Origin: Numidum massiliense | GTDB taxonomy: Bacteria > Bacillota > Bacilli > Thermoactinomycetales > Novibacillaceae | NCBI RefSeq assembly: GCF_001375555.1 | Contig: NZ_CTDZ01000009.1 | Coordinates: 310,001 to 374,000 of the forward strand | Direction: 5' to 3' | Length of the DNA stretch: 64,000 bases | Shown here: positions 43,008 through 53,507 of the stretch, in pieces | How the letters are laid out: the number at the start of each line of letters is the position of its first letter | Numbering within the stretch: the first letter of the stretch is position 1 | Notes under the pieces: generated by a model | Seen by the model: the letters and a program-made list of their open reading frames with translations, nothing else | Database searches by the model: none | What the model was told of the DNA's origin: nothing | Translations under genes and position numbers: made by a program

Positions 43008-43958
43008 ATGGGACAACTTACAGATGTACCCGGTGTGCGGGTCGGTCATGCGCAACAAGAAGGGGCGCTAACAGGGTGCACGGTCATTTTGGCTGACAAG
43101 CCGATGGTCTGCGGTGTCGACGTGAGAGGCGCAGCACCGGGGACGCGGGAGACGGACTTACTCGCACCGATTAATTTAGTCGAACGCGTCCATGCGGTGC
43201 TGTTGAGCGGTGGGAGTGCATTCGGCTTACAGGCGGCCACTGGGGTGATGGCTTACCTGGAAGAGCGTGGGATCGGACTCGATACGGGCGACGCGCGGGT
43301 GCCAATCGTCCCTGCAGCCGTTTTATATGACTTGTCGGTGGGAGATGCCGCGGTGAGGCCAGACGATACGATGGGTTACCGCGCCTGTGAAGTTGCTTCA
43401 ACCGAAGTAGCTGTCGGCAATGTCGGTGCGGGTTGCGGCGCGACGGTCGGAAAGGCGCTCGGGATGGCGCACGCGATGAAAGGAGGCATCGGGACCGCGT
43501 CGGTCCGCTTGTCCGACGGACTCGTCGTCGGCGCGCTCGTCGCCGTCAACGCCTACGGTCACATCGTCGACCCTGCCAGTGGCGACATTGTCGCTGGGCC
43601 ACGCAAGGGGGACGGCACGCTCGTCGATACGGTGGCGTGGCTACAAGACAACAGTGACCAGAAACTAACTTTTCCCGGAGCCAATACGACGATCGGCGTC
43701 ATCGCCACGAATGCGAAAATGTCCAAAGCGCGCACGACGAAAGTTGCACAAATGGCGCAGGACGGTTTAGCGCGCACGGTCGTACCCGCGCACACGATGA
43801 TGGACGGGGATACACTGTTCGCGCTCGCTGGGGGGCAAGTACAAGCGACGGTCGACTTAGTCGGCGCCCTCGCCGCGAACGTCGTTGCCGAAGCGATTTT
43901 ACAAGCGGTGACGGCCGCGAAAAGTATCCCTGGAATTCCGTCTGTAAGCGACGTGTAA
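43008..43958 (+). CDS. P1-family (DmpA-type) peptidase
   Basis: A 316-residue self-processing N-terminal-nucleophile peptidase of the P1/DmpA family (aminopeptidase or beta-peptidyl hydrolase). Visible: TDVPGVRVGHAQQEGALTGC, SGGSAFGLQAATGVM, the GAGCGATVGKALGMAHAMKG block, and PGANTTIGVIATNAKMSKAR, where the Thr pair aligns with the autoprocessing GS site of DmpA, so the nucleophile is probably Thr. ATG at 43008 with GGGGGATGGAG upstream. No signal peptide. Substrate unknown. Confidence 0.85.
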   Translation: MGQLTDVPGVRVGHAQQEGALTGCTVILADKPMVCGVDVRGAAPGTRETDLLAPINLVERVHAVLLSGGSAFGLQAATGVMAYLEERGIGLDTGDARVPIVPAAVLYDLSVGDAAVRPDDTMGYRACEVASTEVAVGNVGAGCGATVGKALGMAHAMKGGIGTASVRLSDGLVVGALVAVNAYGHIVDPASGDIVAGPRKGDGTLVDTVAWLQDNSDQKLTFPGANTTIGVIATNAKMSKARTTKVAQMAQDGLARTVVPAHTMMDGDTLFALAGGQVQATVDLVGALAANVVAEAILQAVTAAKSIPGIPSVSDV

Positions 43959-44027
43959 AATAAGTGTTTGGTATCGGCTCGTCAGACGAAAAGTCCTGAC
44001 GTTACGAGCGCCTGATCGCGATCGCTG

Positions 44028-44055
44028 TTGACATTTTTATTTCGTATGGCATAAT
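44028..44055 (+). promoter_or_regulatory. Promoter of the SAM-riboswitch/hom transcript
   Basis: TTGACA (44028-44033), 16-base spacer, CATAAT (44050-44055), upstream of the S-box. Confidence 0.7.
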
Positions 44056-44092
44056 AGAAAACAATTGACAATTGGATACTTTGTGTGAAACA

Positions 44093-44203
44093 CCAGCTTG
44101 TTATCTAGAGTGGTGGAGGGACTGGCCCGATGAAACCCGGCAACCGTCTCACCTGTGTCCTGTGGACACCGTGAGAAAGGTGCTAATTCCTGCAGAGCGC
44201 TTT
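44093..44203 (+). promoter_or_regulatory. SAM-I (S-box) riboswitch upstream of hom
   Basis: The conserved S-box core is present: TTATCTAGAGTGGTGGAGGG, ACTGGCCCGATGAAACCCGG, CAACC, a variable P3/P4 region, then AAGGTGCTAATTCCTGCAG. Binding of S-adenosylmethionine should stabilise P1 and let the downstream terminator form, stopping expression of hom when SAM is abundant. Confidence 0.95.
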
Positions 44204-44253
44204 TTTAGTGCTTTGAAAGATGAGAAGTGGGTGCACCATTAGGAAACACGTGT

Positions 44254-44287
44254 AACCCCTTTTCATTGTGAAGGGGTTTTTTCTTTT
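44254..44287 (+). terminator. Terminator of the SAM riboswitch
   Basis: AACCCCTT pairs with AAGGGGTT, followed by a T-rich tract. It lies between the S-box and the hom ribosome site and is the OFF-state terminator. Confidence 0.88.
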
Positions 44288-44381
44288 TAAAAAAGTGTTT
44301 GAGATGGTTGTGCGTACGGAAGGAATCGCGCATATCACGAGGATTGTGAACAGAGAACGTACACGAGAAAGGGAGAATGGA

Positions 44382-45698
44382 ATGAAACAACTTCGCGTCA
44401 TGTTACTCGGTTGTGGTACTGTCGGTAGCGGTGTGTATAAAACGATTAAGCAAAACGGTGAACTTTTAAAAGAAAGGCTAGGACTGGATGTCTCTGTCCA
44501 GTCAGTTCTCGTCCTAAATGCAGACAAAAAGCGGCCATTGCCGGGAATAGAACCGCTGCTAACGACCCAGTTTCGCGAAGACTTGCTAGACGAGACAGAT
44601 GTCGTCGTCGAAGTGATGGGCGGGGTTGAACCAGCAATCACGTATATAACGGCGGCGATGCGCAAAGGGTGCCACGTCGTGACCGCGAACAAGGAACTAC
44701 TGGCGAAACACGGCCTCGCCTTGGAGAAAGAGGCGCGGGAGCACGGGGTAGAGCTGCTGTACGAGGGGAGTGTCGGAGGCGGGATCCCCCTGATCGGCGT
44801 GTTGCAGCACTTTTTAAAAGTTAATCGCGTCACGCGTCTCTCCGGCATATTGAATGGGACGACGAATTACATTTTAACGCAAATGGCGCGTGACGGCCGA
44901 TCGTTTGCGGACGTACTCGCCGAAGCGCAAGCGTGCGGTTACGCGGAAGCGGATCCGACGTCCGACGTCGAAGGGTATGACGCGATGTACAAACTGGCGA
45001 TTCTCGCCCGCCTCGCCTTCGGGATCGACGCGCCGCTTCGGGACATTACGCGCGAAGGCATTACGGCGATCACTTTAGAAGAAATTCGCTTGGCGCAAAA
45101 ACTGGGGTATACAGTAAAGCTGTTAGCGAACGCGGAACTACGGCGGGGAGAGGCGCCGACCTTAGGTGTGCAGCTGACGTTAGTCGCCGACGGACACCCG
45201 CTCGCAGCAGTTAACGACGTTTACAACGCGCTGCACGTCGAAGGAGATATCGTGCAAGACGTAACGCTAATTGGGCAAGGTGCCGGAGAACTGCCGACAG
45301 CGAGTGCCGTCGTCGAAGATATTGCTAACGTTGGGCGCATGGCGACACGGGCGCGTACGCCTGTATTTACGCTGCCGAAGCCGATGGCCGAAGGGGAGCG
45401 GGAGCGGCCTTTGACATATGTCGGCTTGAAAGGAGCCGGAGTGATCGACGGAAAAAAAGTAACGGCGGTACGGTCGGCGCTCACACAGGTGGCACTCGGG
45501 GTGCAGAACGTACAAGTTGTGCAAGGCGAAGGTTTCGCTTGGGTCGGCTTCGTCTGTACAGAGTGGGATGAACAACGCCTCGCCCAGTTGTTGTCAGCGA
45601 AAAAACTGCCGCTACAAGTGCTTGCACACACGGTGCGCCCGTGTTTAGGGGAGGCAGTACAAGCGGAAGCACACGTACTCGCCACGGCTGTCAATTAG
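44382..45698 (+). CDS. hom: Homoserine dehydrogenase
   Basis: NAD(P)-dependent enzyme that makes homoserine from aspartate semialdehyde, leading to Met and Thr; 438 residues. N-terminal Rossmann motif LLGCGTVGSGVYK, the conserved VTANKELLAKHGLAL, GGGIPLIG, the catalytic-domain signature GYAEADPTSDVEGYDAMYKL, and a C-terminal ACT-like domain (about 350-430). The ATG at 44382 is supported by GGGAG; the frame is open upstream into the leader but not translated. Control by a SAM riboswitch links it to methionine supply. Confidence 0.94.
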   Translation: MKQLRVMLLGCGTVGSGVYKTIKQNGELLKERLGLDVSVQSVLVLNADKKRPLPGIEPLLTTQFREDLLDETDVVVEVMGGVEPAITYITAAMRKGCHVVTANKELLAKHGLALEKEAREHGVELLYEGSVGGGIPLIGVLQHFLKVNRVTRLSGILNGTTNYILTQMARDGRSFADVLAEAQACGYAEADPTSDVEGYDAMYKLAILARLAFGIDAPLRDITREGITAITLEEIRLAQKLGYTVKLLANAELRRGEAPTLGVQLTLVADGHPLAAVNDVYNALHVEGDIVQDVTLIGQGAGELPTASAVVEDIANVGRMATRARTPVFTLPKPMAEGERERPLTYVGLKGAGVIDGKKVTAVRSALTQVALGVQNVQVVQGEGFAWVGFVCTEWDEQRLAQLLSAKKLPLQVLAHTVRPCLGEAVQAEAHVLATAVN

Positions 45699-45989
45699 GG
45701 CGTGACTCGAGGCACTATGTTTACGTAGCGAGTGCGGCCGGAGAGTTTAACGTACTCTGTCTTTAAAAATGACTGTCTGTCACCTCACGACGCTAGCTGT
45801 AGCAGCGGTTCTGCTGCGCGACGGGGATCAAGAAGTCGCCTGCTGTGCGCGATCGTTCACTTCAATGGATTGCAGCATGGCGGGCGGCGTATTTTTATAT
45901 CTCCGTAATACCTTTTCCTACGATGTCATAGCACGTTACATACAAATTGTTTCATATCGGCACGGTGCAAGACGGTGACGATTTTTCGA

Positions 45990-46559
45990 TTAGATGTCTA
46001 GCGCCAGACGAACCATGTCGACACATTGGATACCGTTTTCGAATATGTCTTCCTCGTAATGCTTTAGAAAAAAGTCGCGGTCGACACTTTGCAGTCGGAA
46101 GCCGCATTTTTGGTATAGCGCTAACTGCGCGATGCTCGAATTTCCTGTGCCGATCTCGACAGTAGTTGCTCCTAGCGTCTTTGCTTTGACGATGGCGTCA
46201 CTGACTAATTGTTTGCCGATGCCACATCCTTGAAACGGCGGTGCAACGGCGATGTTGACAATTTCTACCGTTAGCGGACGCGTCTTGAGGAGCACGTAAA
46301 CGCCGACAGTGTGCACGCCGTATTGTGCGACATAACAGTTGCCGCGGGAGAGGTAGTCATCGACGATATGTCGGTTTGGATCCGCTAACAATAACAGGTC
46401 GTAAGGGGCGTGATCGGACTCTACAGCGACCTCTTGTATGTGAAGCGACGTTTGATCTACCTCACTTACCCCACTTGCTTTATTAGCCGTAGGCGGCATA
46501 TTAACTTTATTTTCATAACTTGCTGCACGCAACTGACCTTCTTTTTTTTCTTTGCCCAT
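45990..46559 (-). CDS. GNAT-family N-acetyltransferase with an N-terminal extension
   Basis: A 189-residue protein. Motif A of the GNAT fold is VNIAVAPPFQGCGIGKQLVSD and motif B LYQKCGFRLQSVDRDFF. About 35-40 polar residues precede the domain (KEKKEGQLRAASYENKVNMP). ATG at 46559 chosen because GGAAGGGAG lies 9 bases upstream on the minus strand; the frame extends to 46592. Two stem-loops in the leader suggest regulation. Substrate unknown. Confidence 0.8.
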   Translation of the reverse strand: MGKEKKEGQLRAASYENKVNMPPTANKASGVSEVDQTSLHIQEVAVESDHAPYDLLLLADPNRHIVDDYLSRGNCYVAQYGVHTVGVYVLLKTRPLTVEIVNIAVAPPFQGCGIGKQLVSDAIVKAKTLGATTVEIGTGNSSIAQLALYQKCGFRLQSVDRDFFLKHYEEDIFENGIQCVDMVRLALDI

Positions 46560-46583
46560 CGTAGGGGACTCCCTTCCACATTT

Positions 46584-46626
46584 CGCGATCACTGTCAGCG
46601 GCTATTTCCTATAGCCTGTGATCGCG
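46584..46626 (-). other. Stem-loop in the leader of the GNAT gene
   Basis: 9-bp perfect outer stem CGCGATCAC (46584-46592) with GTGATCGCG (46618-46626) and inner stem GGCTAT (46600-46605) with ATAGCC (46611-46616). It ends 25 bases before the start codon, next to the ribosome site. Confidence 0.6.
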
Positions 46627-46677
46627 GTTAAGCTTCTATCCGATTAGTTTCCTTTTATTTTCCTTAGAAAAGAAAAT

Positions 46678-46712
46678 AAGAACTCAGTGCCGCGCTCGGC
46701 TACGGAGTCCTT
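46678..46712 (-). terminator. Leader terminator-like hairpin upstream of the GNAT gene
   Basis: 15-position stem AAGAACTCAGTGCCG with CGGCTACGGAGTCCTT, two mismatches, followed on the minus strand by TTATTTTCTTTTC. There is no other minus-strand gene to its right, so it probably attenuates the GNAT transcript. Confidence 0.45.
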
Positions 46713-46866
46713 ATTGATTGCTATTGTAACAGGAATGACGGAAAATGGGTACAGCAAACATTTGACGAAAATGTGACATTTTCATGTGTAAGGTACTTTA
46801 ATGTTTTTATGCATTAAATAATGCAAAAATAAATCATATCGTTTCTTACGACCTCTTTACTCCGGT

Positions 46867-46880
46867 TGAACGCGTTTACA
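46867..46880 (+). promoter_or_regulatory. Candidate catabolite-response element (cre) upstream of the TRAP transporter
   Basis: TGAACGCGTTTACA matches the Bacillus cre consensus TGWAANCGNTNWCA with one mismatch. It is 152 bases before the TAXI gene. A separate palindrome GAAAATG-TGA-CATTTTC lies at 46767-46783. No gene is seen in 46560-47031. Confidence 0.4.
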
Positions 46881-47031
46881 TGATAAGCGGGGCGCATCTT
46901 CGCGGTCGTTCGCGTCATTAATCCGACAGGGTGGCACTGTTTTTGCATGAGTTAATGTAACTGCATTGTACAGATAAGTGTTAGATTAATCCGACCATTA
47001 TTGAAAAAGATTCAAGAAAGAGGGGCTGGTA

Positions 47032-48063
47032 GTGATAACGATCGGACAGGCAACAAAGCGGACGTTCCTTTGGATTGTCATTGGACTGCTTGTGGTTTTT
47101 TCCATCGCTTGTATGGAACAGGGGAAGCAAGCGGATCAAGGGAGTCAAACAGAAGGTAAAAGTGATGCCACAGCGAGAAAAGCTAACGAGTTTACGTTCG
47201 GCGCTGCGACGCAAGGGGGCTTCTGGTACTTGTTTGCTGGAGCGCTCGGGGATGAGATTAAAAAAGAAATCGCCAGTTCTTCTGTCGCTGTCGTCGAAGG
47301 CGGTTCGATTTCGAATGTGTTAGGGATCGAAGCGGGTAAGTTCCAAATAGGCTTTTCTAACGGCGAGGCCGTACCGGAAGCGCTGCAAGGTAGCGGCGAA
47401 TTTAAAGAGAAGGCAGAAAAAATTCGCTGGATCGCGACATTGTACCCGAACGTGTTTCAAGTCGTCGTGCGCGCCGATTCGGACATTCAGTCGATTGAAG
47501 ACTTAAAGGGGAAGCGAGTCAGTCCGGGGATTAAAGGCTACAGTGGCGAACTTGCCTTTAAAAAGGTGCTGGAACAGTACGGCATGTCTTATGACGACTT
47601 GGCTAAAATTGAGTATATCGGCACGGCTGACGCGGGCGATTTATTGCGCGACGGGCACATCGATGCGATTGTGCAGATCGTCGCAGTGCCGTTGTCGACA
47701 TTTCAGGAACTCGATACGACGATCGGCATTCGCGTGCTCCCACTGCCGGACGACATTGTTGCGAAGATGAACAAAGCGAACGAAGGGTACCAGCCGTACA
47801 CGATCAAAGGAGGGACATATGCCGGTGTGCCCGACGACATTCCCACATTTACTGCTTATACGACGCTGCTGGCGAGTAAAGATTTGGACGAGGATACCGT
47901 CTACACGTTGACGAAATTAATCGTCGAACGCGCCGATAAGTGGAAGGCGCTGAATACGGTAATGGCGCCATTCGACGGGAAGTACTCGGTCGACAACATG
48001 ATCGGACCGATTCATCCCGGGGCGGAAAAGTATTACAAAGAAAAAGGTTTTATGAAGAAATGA
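47032..48063 (+). CDS. TAXI-family TRAP transporter solute-binding lipoprotein
   Basis: Periplasmic-type receptor anchored as a lipoprotein (lipobox SIAC, Cys27), 343 residues. TAXI features: EFTFGAATQGGFWYLFAGAL near the start of the mature part, AVVEGGSISNVLGIEAGKFQ, the NVFQVVVRADSDIQSIEDLKG hinge, and SPGIKGYSGELAFKKVLEQYG. The ligand is unknown; TAXI systems carry dicarboxylates, amino acids or sugars. GTG start; the ribosome site is weak (GAGG). A fused permease follows within 53 bases, a standard two-gene TRAP-TAXI unit. Confidence 0.88.
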   Translation: MITIGQATKRTFLWIVIGLLVVFSIACMEQGKQADQGSQTEGKSDATARKANEFTFGAATQGGFWYLFAGALGDEIKKEIASSSVAVVEGGSISNVLGIEAGKFQIGFSNGEAVPEALQGSGEFKEKAEKIRWIATLYPNVFQVVVRADSDIQSIEDLKGKRVSPGIKGYSGELAFKKVLEQYGMSYDDLAKIEYIGTADAGDLLRDGHIDAIVQIVAVPLSTFQELDTTIGIRVLPLPDDIVAKMNKANEGYQPYTIKGGTYAGVPDDIPTFTAYTTLLASKDLDEDTVYTLTKLIVERADKWKALNTVMAPFDGKYSVDNMIGPIHPGAEKYYKEKGFMKK

Positions 48064-48116
48064 GAGCGTTCGCTTGCGATGGAGCGACGGTAACGGAAGA
48101 AATCGAGGTGAAGGAG

Positions 48117-50075
48117 ATGTTTACTAATCGGCAAACGAATACTGTTTCTGTGGTAGCGGATGAAGAGGTCATTGAACGGAAAACGCGCACCTTACGCGGA
48201 CTACCTGCGGTTTTGACATCGCTCGTCACAATCGCCATGTCACTTTTTCACCTTTACACGGCGATGTACGGCGTGTTTGAATCGATTCTGCAGCGCGCCA
48301 CGCACTTAGGGTTTGCTTTAGTGTTGACGTTTCTCGTGTTTAAGCCGGGAAAGAAAGGGAGACGGGGGCAGGTAGCGTGGTACGATTACGGCCTCACTCT
48401 GCTTGCCGCGCTCTCGTTTGGCTACTTGATTTACTACTCCGGTGACATTGCCGAGCGCATGCCGTACATCGACGAGCTGACGACACTCGATCTCATCGTC
48501 GGCACGGTCGCGGTCGCGCTGTTAATAGAAGCGACGCGGCGCACGGTTGGGTGGGCGTTGACGCTCATTGTCCTCGCCTTCCTCGCCTATACGTTATGGG
48601 GGGAAAACTTGCCCGGTCTTCTCGCGCACCGTCAGTTTTCGTATGATTGGGTATTGGAACAGCTATATTTTACGGCTAATGGCGTGTTTGGAATTCCACT
48701 CGGCGTGTCTGCGACGTTTATTTTCATGTTCATCTTGTTTGGCAAGTTCCTTGAACTGACTGGAGCGGGGCAATTTTTTATCGATCTCGCAGTAGCGGCG
48801 ATGGGCAAGTACCGCGGCGGACCAGCGAAAACAGCGATTGTCGCCAGTTCTATTCTCGGTACGATTTCCGGCAGCGCGGTGGCGAATACGGTCACGACAG
48901 GGACATTTACGATTCCGTTAATGAAAAAAACAGGTTACAAAGCGGAATTTGCTGGCGCGGTGGAAGCTGTCGCCTCTACCGGGGGACAAATTATGCCACC
49001 GATTATGGGCGCGTCTGCGTTCATTATCGCTTCGTACCTCGGTATACCTTATTTTCAAGTCGCTCTTGCAGCTTTGCTTCCGGCTGTCCTCTACTATCTT
49101 TGTTTGTTTTTTCAGGTGGATTTTCGTGCCCTACGTTTAGGACTAAAAGGTGTGCCGACACAGGCGTTGCCCGATGTAAAAAAAATATTGCAGAAAGGTT
49201 TTCTCTTTTTTGTGCCGCTCGTGCTCATCGTCTATTTGCTTGGCACGGGTGCTTCACCAATGAAGGCAGGACTGTACGCGATTGTCGCTGTCATCGTCGT
49301 GGCAGCAATGAAAGCGCGTACGCGACTCGGGTGGCGGGCAATCGTCAAGGCACTGGACTTAGGGGCGCGAAGTGTGATCGAAACGGCGGTTGCTTGTGCT
49401 GCTGCAGGGATGGTCATCGGGCTTATTTCGCTTACTGGGCTAGGGCTTAATTTTAGCAGCGTCATTATCCAGTTAGCTGGGGGTAGCTTGTTCCTCACGC
49501 TTATTTTTACGATGGTCAGTTCGATTATTCTCGGGATGGGGTTGCCGACAGTAGCCGCCTATATTGTGCAAGTGGCGCTCACGGTCCCAGCTTTAATCGA
49601 ACTCGGCGTAGCTCCGCTAGCTGCGCACATGTTCGTCTTCTATTTTGCGATCGTTTCCGCGATCACGCCCCCAGTGGCACTCGCAGCGTTTGCCGGCGCG
49701 GGACTCGCCGGCTCGGATCCGATGCGTACGGGGCTGGTCGCGCTTCGCCTTGGGATTGCTGCGTTCATTGTGCCCTTTATTTTCATTTACGGACCGTCTT
49801 TGCTACTCGATGGGACACCGCTAGACATTGTGTTAACGTGCGTGACGGCAATTATTGGCATATACGGCGTATCCGCTGGCGTAGAAGGGTGGTTGTTGCA
49901 GCACATGGCCTGGTGGGAGCGCATCGTCATCGTTGTGAGTTCGGTCGTTTTGATCGTTCCGGGTGTGCTGACGGACGGGATCGGCTTAGCTGGTGTCGCG
50001 GCGATCTTTATATTACAGCGGTGGCGAGTGAGAAAGCAGGGAGCGCTCGCCGCGCAAACGGAAACGAACATTTAA
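48117..50075 (+). CDS. TRAP transporter fused permease (TAXI type)
   Basis: A 652-residue integral membrane protein combining the small DctQ-like and the large DctM-like subunits. An N-terminal four-helix part (about 35-175) is followed by the DctM part with the typical FGKFLELTGAGQFFIDLA, the SILGTISGSAVANTVTTG motif and GQIMPPIMGASAFIIASYLG, each unique to TRAP DctM subunits. Twelve or more further helices follow to about residue 640. ATG at 48117 with GAAGGAG; the frame is open upstream inside the previous gene but not used. Confidence 0.92.
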   Translation: MFTNRQTNTVSVVADEEVIERKTRTLRGLPAVLTSLVTIAMSLFHLYTAMYGVFESILQRATHLGFALVLTFLVFKPGKKGRRGQVAWYDYGLTLLAALSFGYLIYYSGDIAERMPYIDELTTLDLIVGTVAVALLIEATRRTVGWALTLIVLAFLAYTLWGENLPGLLAHRQFSYDWVLEQLYFTANGVFGIPLGVSATFIFMFILFGKFLELTGAGQFFIDLAVAAMGKYRGGPAKTAIVASSILGTISGSAVANTVTTGTFTIPLMKKTGYKAEFAGAVEAVASTGGQIMPPIMGASAFIIASYLGIPYFQVALAALLPAVLYYLCLFFQVDFRALRLGLKGVPTQALPDVKKILQKGFLFFVPLVLIVYLLGTGASPMKAGLYAIVAVIVVAAMKARTRLGWRAIVKALDLGARSVIETAVACAAAGMVIGLISLTGLGLNFSSVIIQLAGGSLFLTLIFTMVSSIILGMGLPTVAAYIVQVALTVPALIELGVAPLAAHMFVFYFAIVSAITPPVALAAFAGAGLAGSDPMRTGLVALRLGIAAFIVPFIFIYGPSLLLDGTPLDIVLTCVTAIIGIYGVSAGVEGWLLQHMAWWERIVIVVSSVVLIVPGVLTDGIGLAGVAAIFILQRWRVRKQGALAAQTETNI

Positions 50076-50090
50076 TGAGTTAGGGAAACT

Positions 50091-50153
50091 TGTCTCCCCC
50101 TCTTTTTCACAACTAAAAATTGTGGTAAGTTGCTTATAGATGAGGGGGAGACA
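50091..50153 (+). promoter_or_regulatory. Long-range hairpin that pairs with the ribosome site of the thiD-like gene
   Basis: 12-bp perfect stem TGTCTCCCCCTC (50091-50102) with GAGGGGGAGACA (50142-50153), which contains the ribosome binding site of the ATG at 50156. A small inner hairpin CACAA/TTGTG lies in the loop. The stem would hide the ribosome site. No T tract follows, so a terminator for the TRAP operon is less likely. Confidence 0.6.
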
Positions 50154-50155
50154 CC

Positions 50156-50967
50156 ATGAACATTCATAAAGCGTTATCTATTGCCGGCTCGAACAGTCGC
50201 GGCGGTGCCGGCGTGCAAGCAGATTTAAAAACGTTTCAAGAGCGCGACGTGTTCGGAATGGGGGTAATTTTACTGCATTTGTCACGCGTAATGTGCGCGG
50301 GGAGCAACAAATATACGCACAATCGCGGGCGTGCATCGAGGATCAAATCGATAACGTCCTTGCGAGCATTAATGTCGACGCACTAAAAACGGGGATGTTG
50401 TTTTCCCCAGAGATCATTCAGCTTACAGTGGAAAAAATTCAATCGTACGCGTTAAAAAATGTCGTCGTCGATCCAGTCATGGTGACAAAAGTCGGCGCCG
50501 ATCTGTTGGAGCAAGAGGCACTAACGTTGCTAAAGGAACAGTTGATCCCGCTGGCTGCCGTCGTGACGCCAAACATTCCGGAAGCGGAGAAGCTTTGCGG
50601 GCGCACAGCGATTACGTCGGTAGACGATATGAAACAAGCAGCTGCTCATATTTTTGCCCTCGGCCCGCAGTATGTGCTCGTGAAAGGCGGCCGCTTATCG
50701 GGTAAGCGAGCGACCGACATTTTGTACGACGGCACGACATTTACTTCGTTCGACGCACCGCGCATCGACACGACCCATACGAACGGCGCCGGTTGCACGT
50801 TTTCTGCCGCGATTGCGGCGGAGCTAGCGCACGGCAAGCCGATGCGTGAAGCAGTGCAAACAGCGAAGGCGTTCATCACCGAGGCGATTCGTTACGGTGG
50901 GGCAATCGGCAGTGACAAACGCGGACCGACGTACCACGCCGCTTATCGCAAATTCGGAAGAAAGTGA
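50156..50967 (+). pseudogene. Frameshifted phosphomethylpyrimidine/pyridoxine kinase (ThiD/PdxK family)
   Basis: The 5' part reads [20 protein letters not shown] and [16 protein letters not shown], the N terminus of ThiD/PdxK (family: [20 protein letters not shown]). The frame then needs a -1 shift near 50258-50268, at ATGGGGGTAATTTT, to continue as [20 protein letters not shown] and the rest, including NVVVDPVMVTKVGADLL, VTPNIPEAEKL and THTNGAGCTFSAAIAAEL with the catalytic Asp/Gly loop. The protein would be about 270 residues. The change is consistent with loss of one base in the G5 run. The AGSNSR substitution of the usual DS adds to the impression of decay, unless it is a sequencing error. 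Confidence 0.75.
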
Positions 50968-51141
50968 CGTTTAACGTGGCGGCCGATTGCTGTTGTGCTG
51001 CTACGTGGGCGATACGGATGAATGTGTTTGCGCTATACGGAGTGACCATGTCGGCTGACGGCATGGGTGTGTTGGCTGTATGCAATGAATATGTCGCATG
51101 TATGGCGTCATATGTTTGAAAGAGAAAGAAGGTGTGTTCGT

Positions 51142-52920
<1,779 letters not shown>

Positions 52921-53361
52921 CTATATATAGTAAACGAGGAAGGTGGCGCGGTCAAACGACGTGGCGCGTGAACCGTGAACGAAGTAATCAAGACGAGGTC
53001 GTGCCATGATCTCTGAACGTCCAAACGTGGCGGCAGCGTGAGCCGAATGTCAAACGTCTCTTCCGGCACGAGGCTTCCGTCGTTTAGCGCAGCCGGGGAA
53101 ATCGCAGTCGATCAATAGAAATTGTACATAAAGATGTGACTGAGGTTTAGAAAACGCGCGCGTTTTTGCGGAAAAGACTGTACAATGTACCTTATGAATG
53201 GTATAACTGTATTGAATGCGCTAACAATTTATTCGCATGAGGAGGAAGGATGGAGCGGTTAACTGAGCGAGTTCCGTAAGTAACCTGGAGCGAGTGACGG
53301 GATTGGTGCGCGAAGGGCTCGACGCTTTGTCGCTAACGGTGTGAACTCGCGTTCGCTAAAC

Positions 53362-53381
53362 ATGAGTGATTGTTCATTCAT
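53362..53381 (+). promoter_or_regulatory. FadR operator upstream of the enoyl-CoA hydratase/fadH pair
   Basis: ATGAGTGATTGTTCATTCAT matches the B. subtilis FadR box ATGAATGANTANTCATTCAT with two mismatches, and is a dyad. The region 52855-53507 contains no gene; the operator lies 127 bases before echA. A TATAAC-type -10 (53203) and the palindrome GTACAATGTAC (53176-53186) are further upstream. Confidence 0.7.
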
Positions 53382-53507
53382 AAAAAGAAACGCTATCGAC
53401 GTGTGAAGTGCCCTTGTGATTTATGCCGTTGTCATTTAGGACTGTCTCATTAACAGGAGGCAGCAGGTGCTCTAGAGAGAGTTGTTCATTACAGAGGAGG
53501 GGACGAT

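Noticed and set aside
45769-45978. A 69-residue frame with AVAAVLLRDGDQ, like the start of a Nudix protein.
   Set aside because: No Nudix box follows, no ribosome site is evident, and the remainder is unlike any family.
46920-46945. A T-box-like motif, GACAGGGTGGCACTG.
   Set aside because: It resembles AACARGGTGGNACCGCG only in part. There is no specifier stem, no tRNA-synthetase or amino acid gene, and no T-box terminator.
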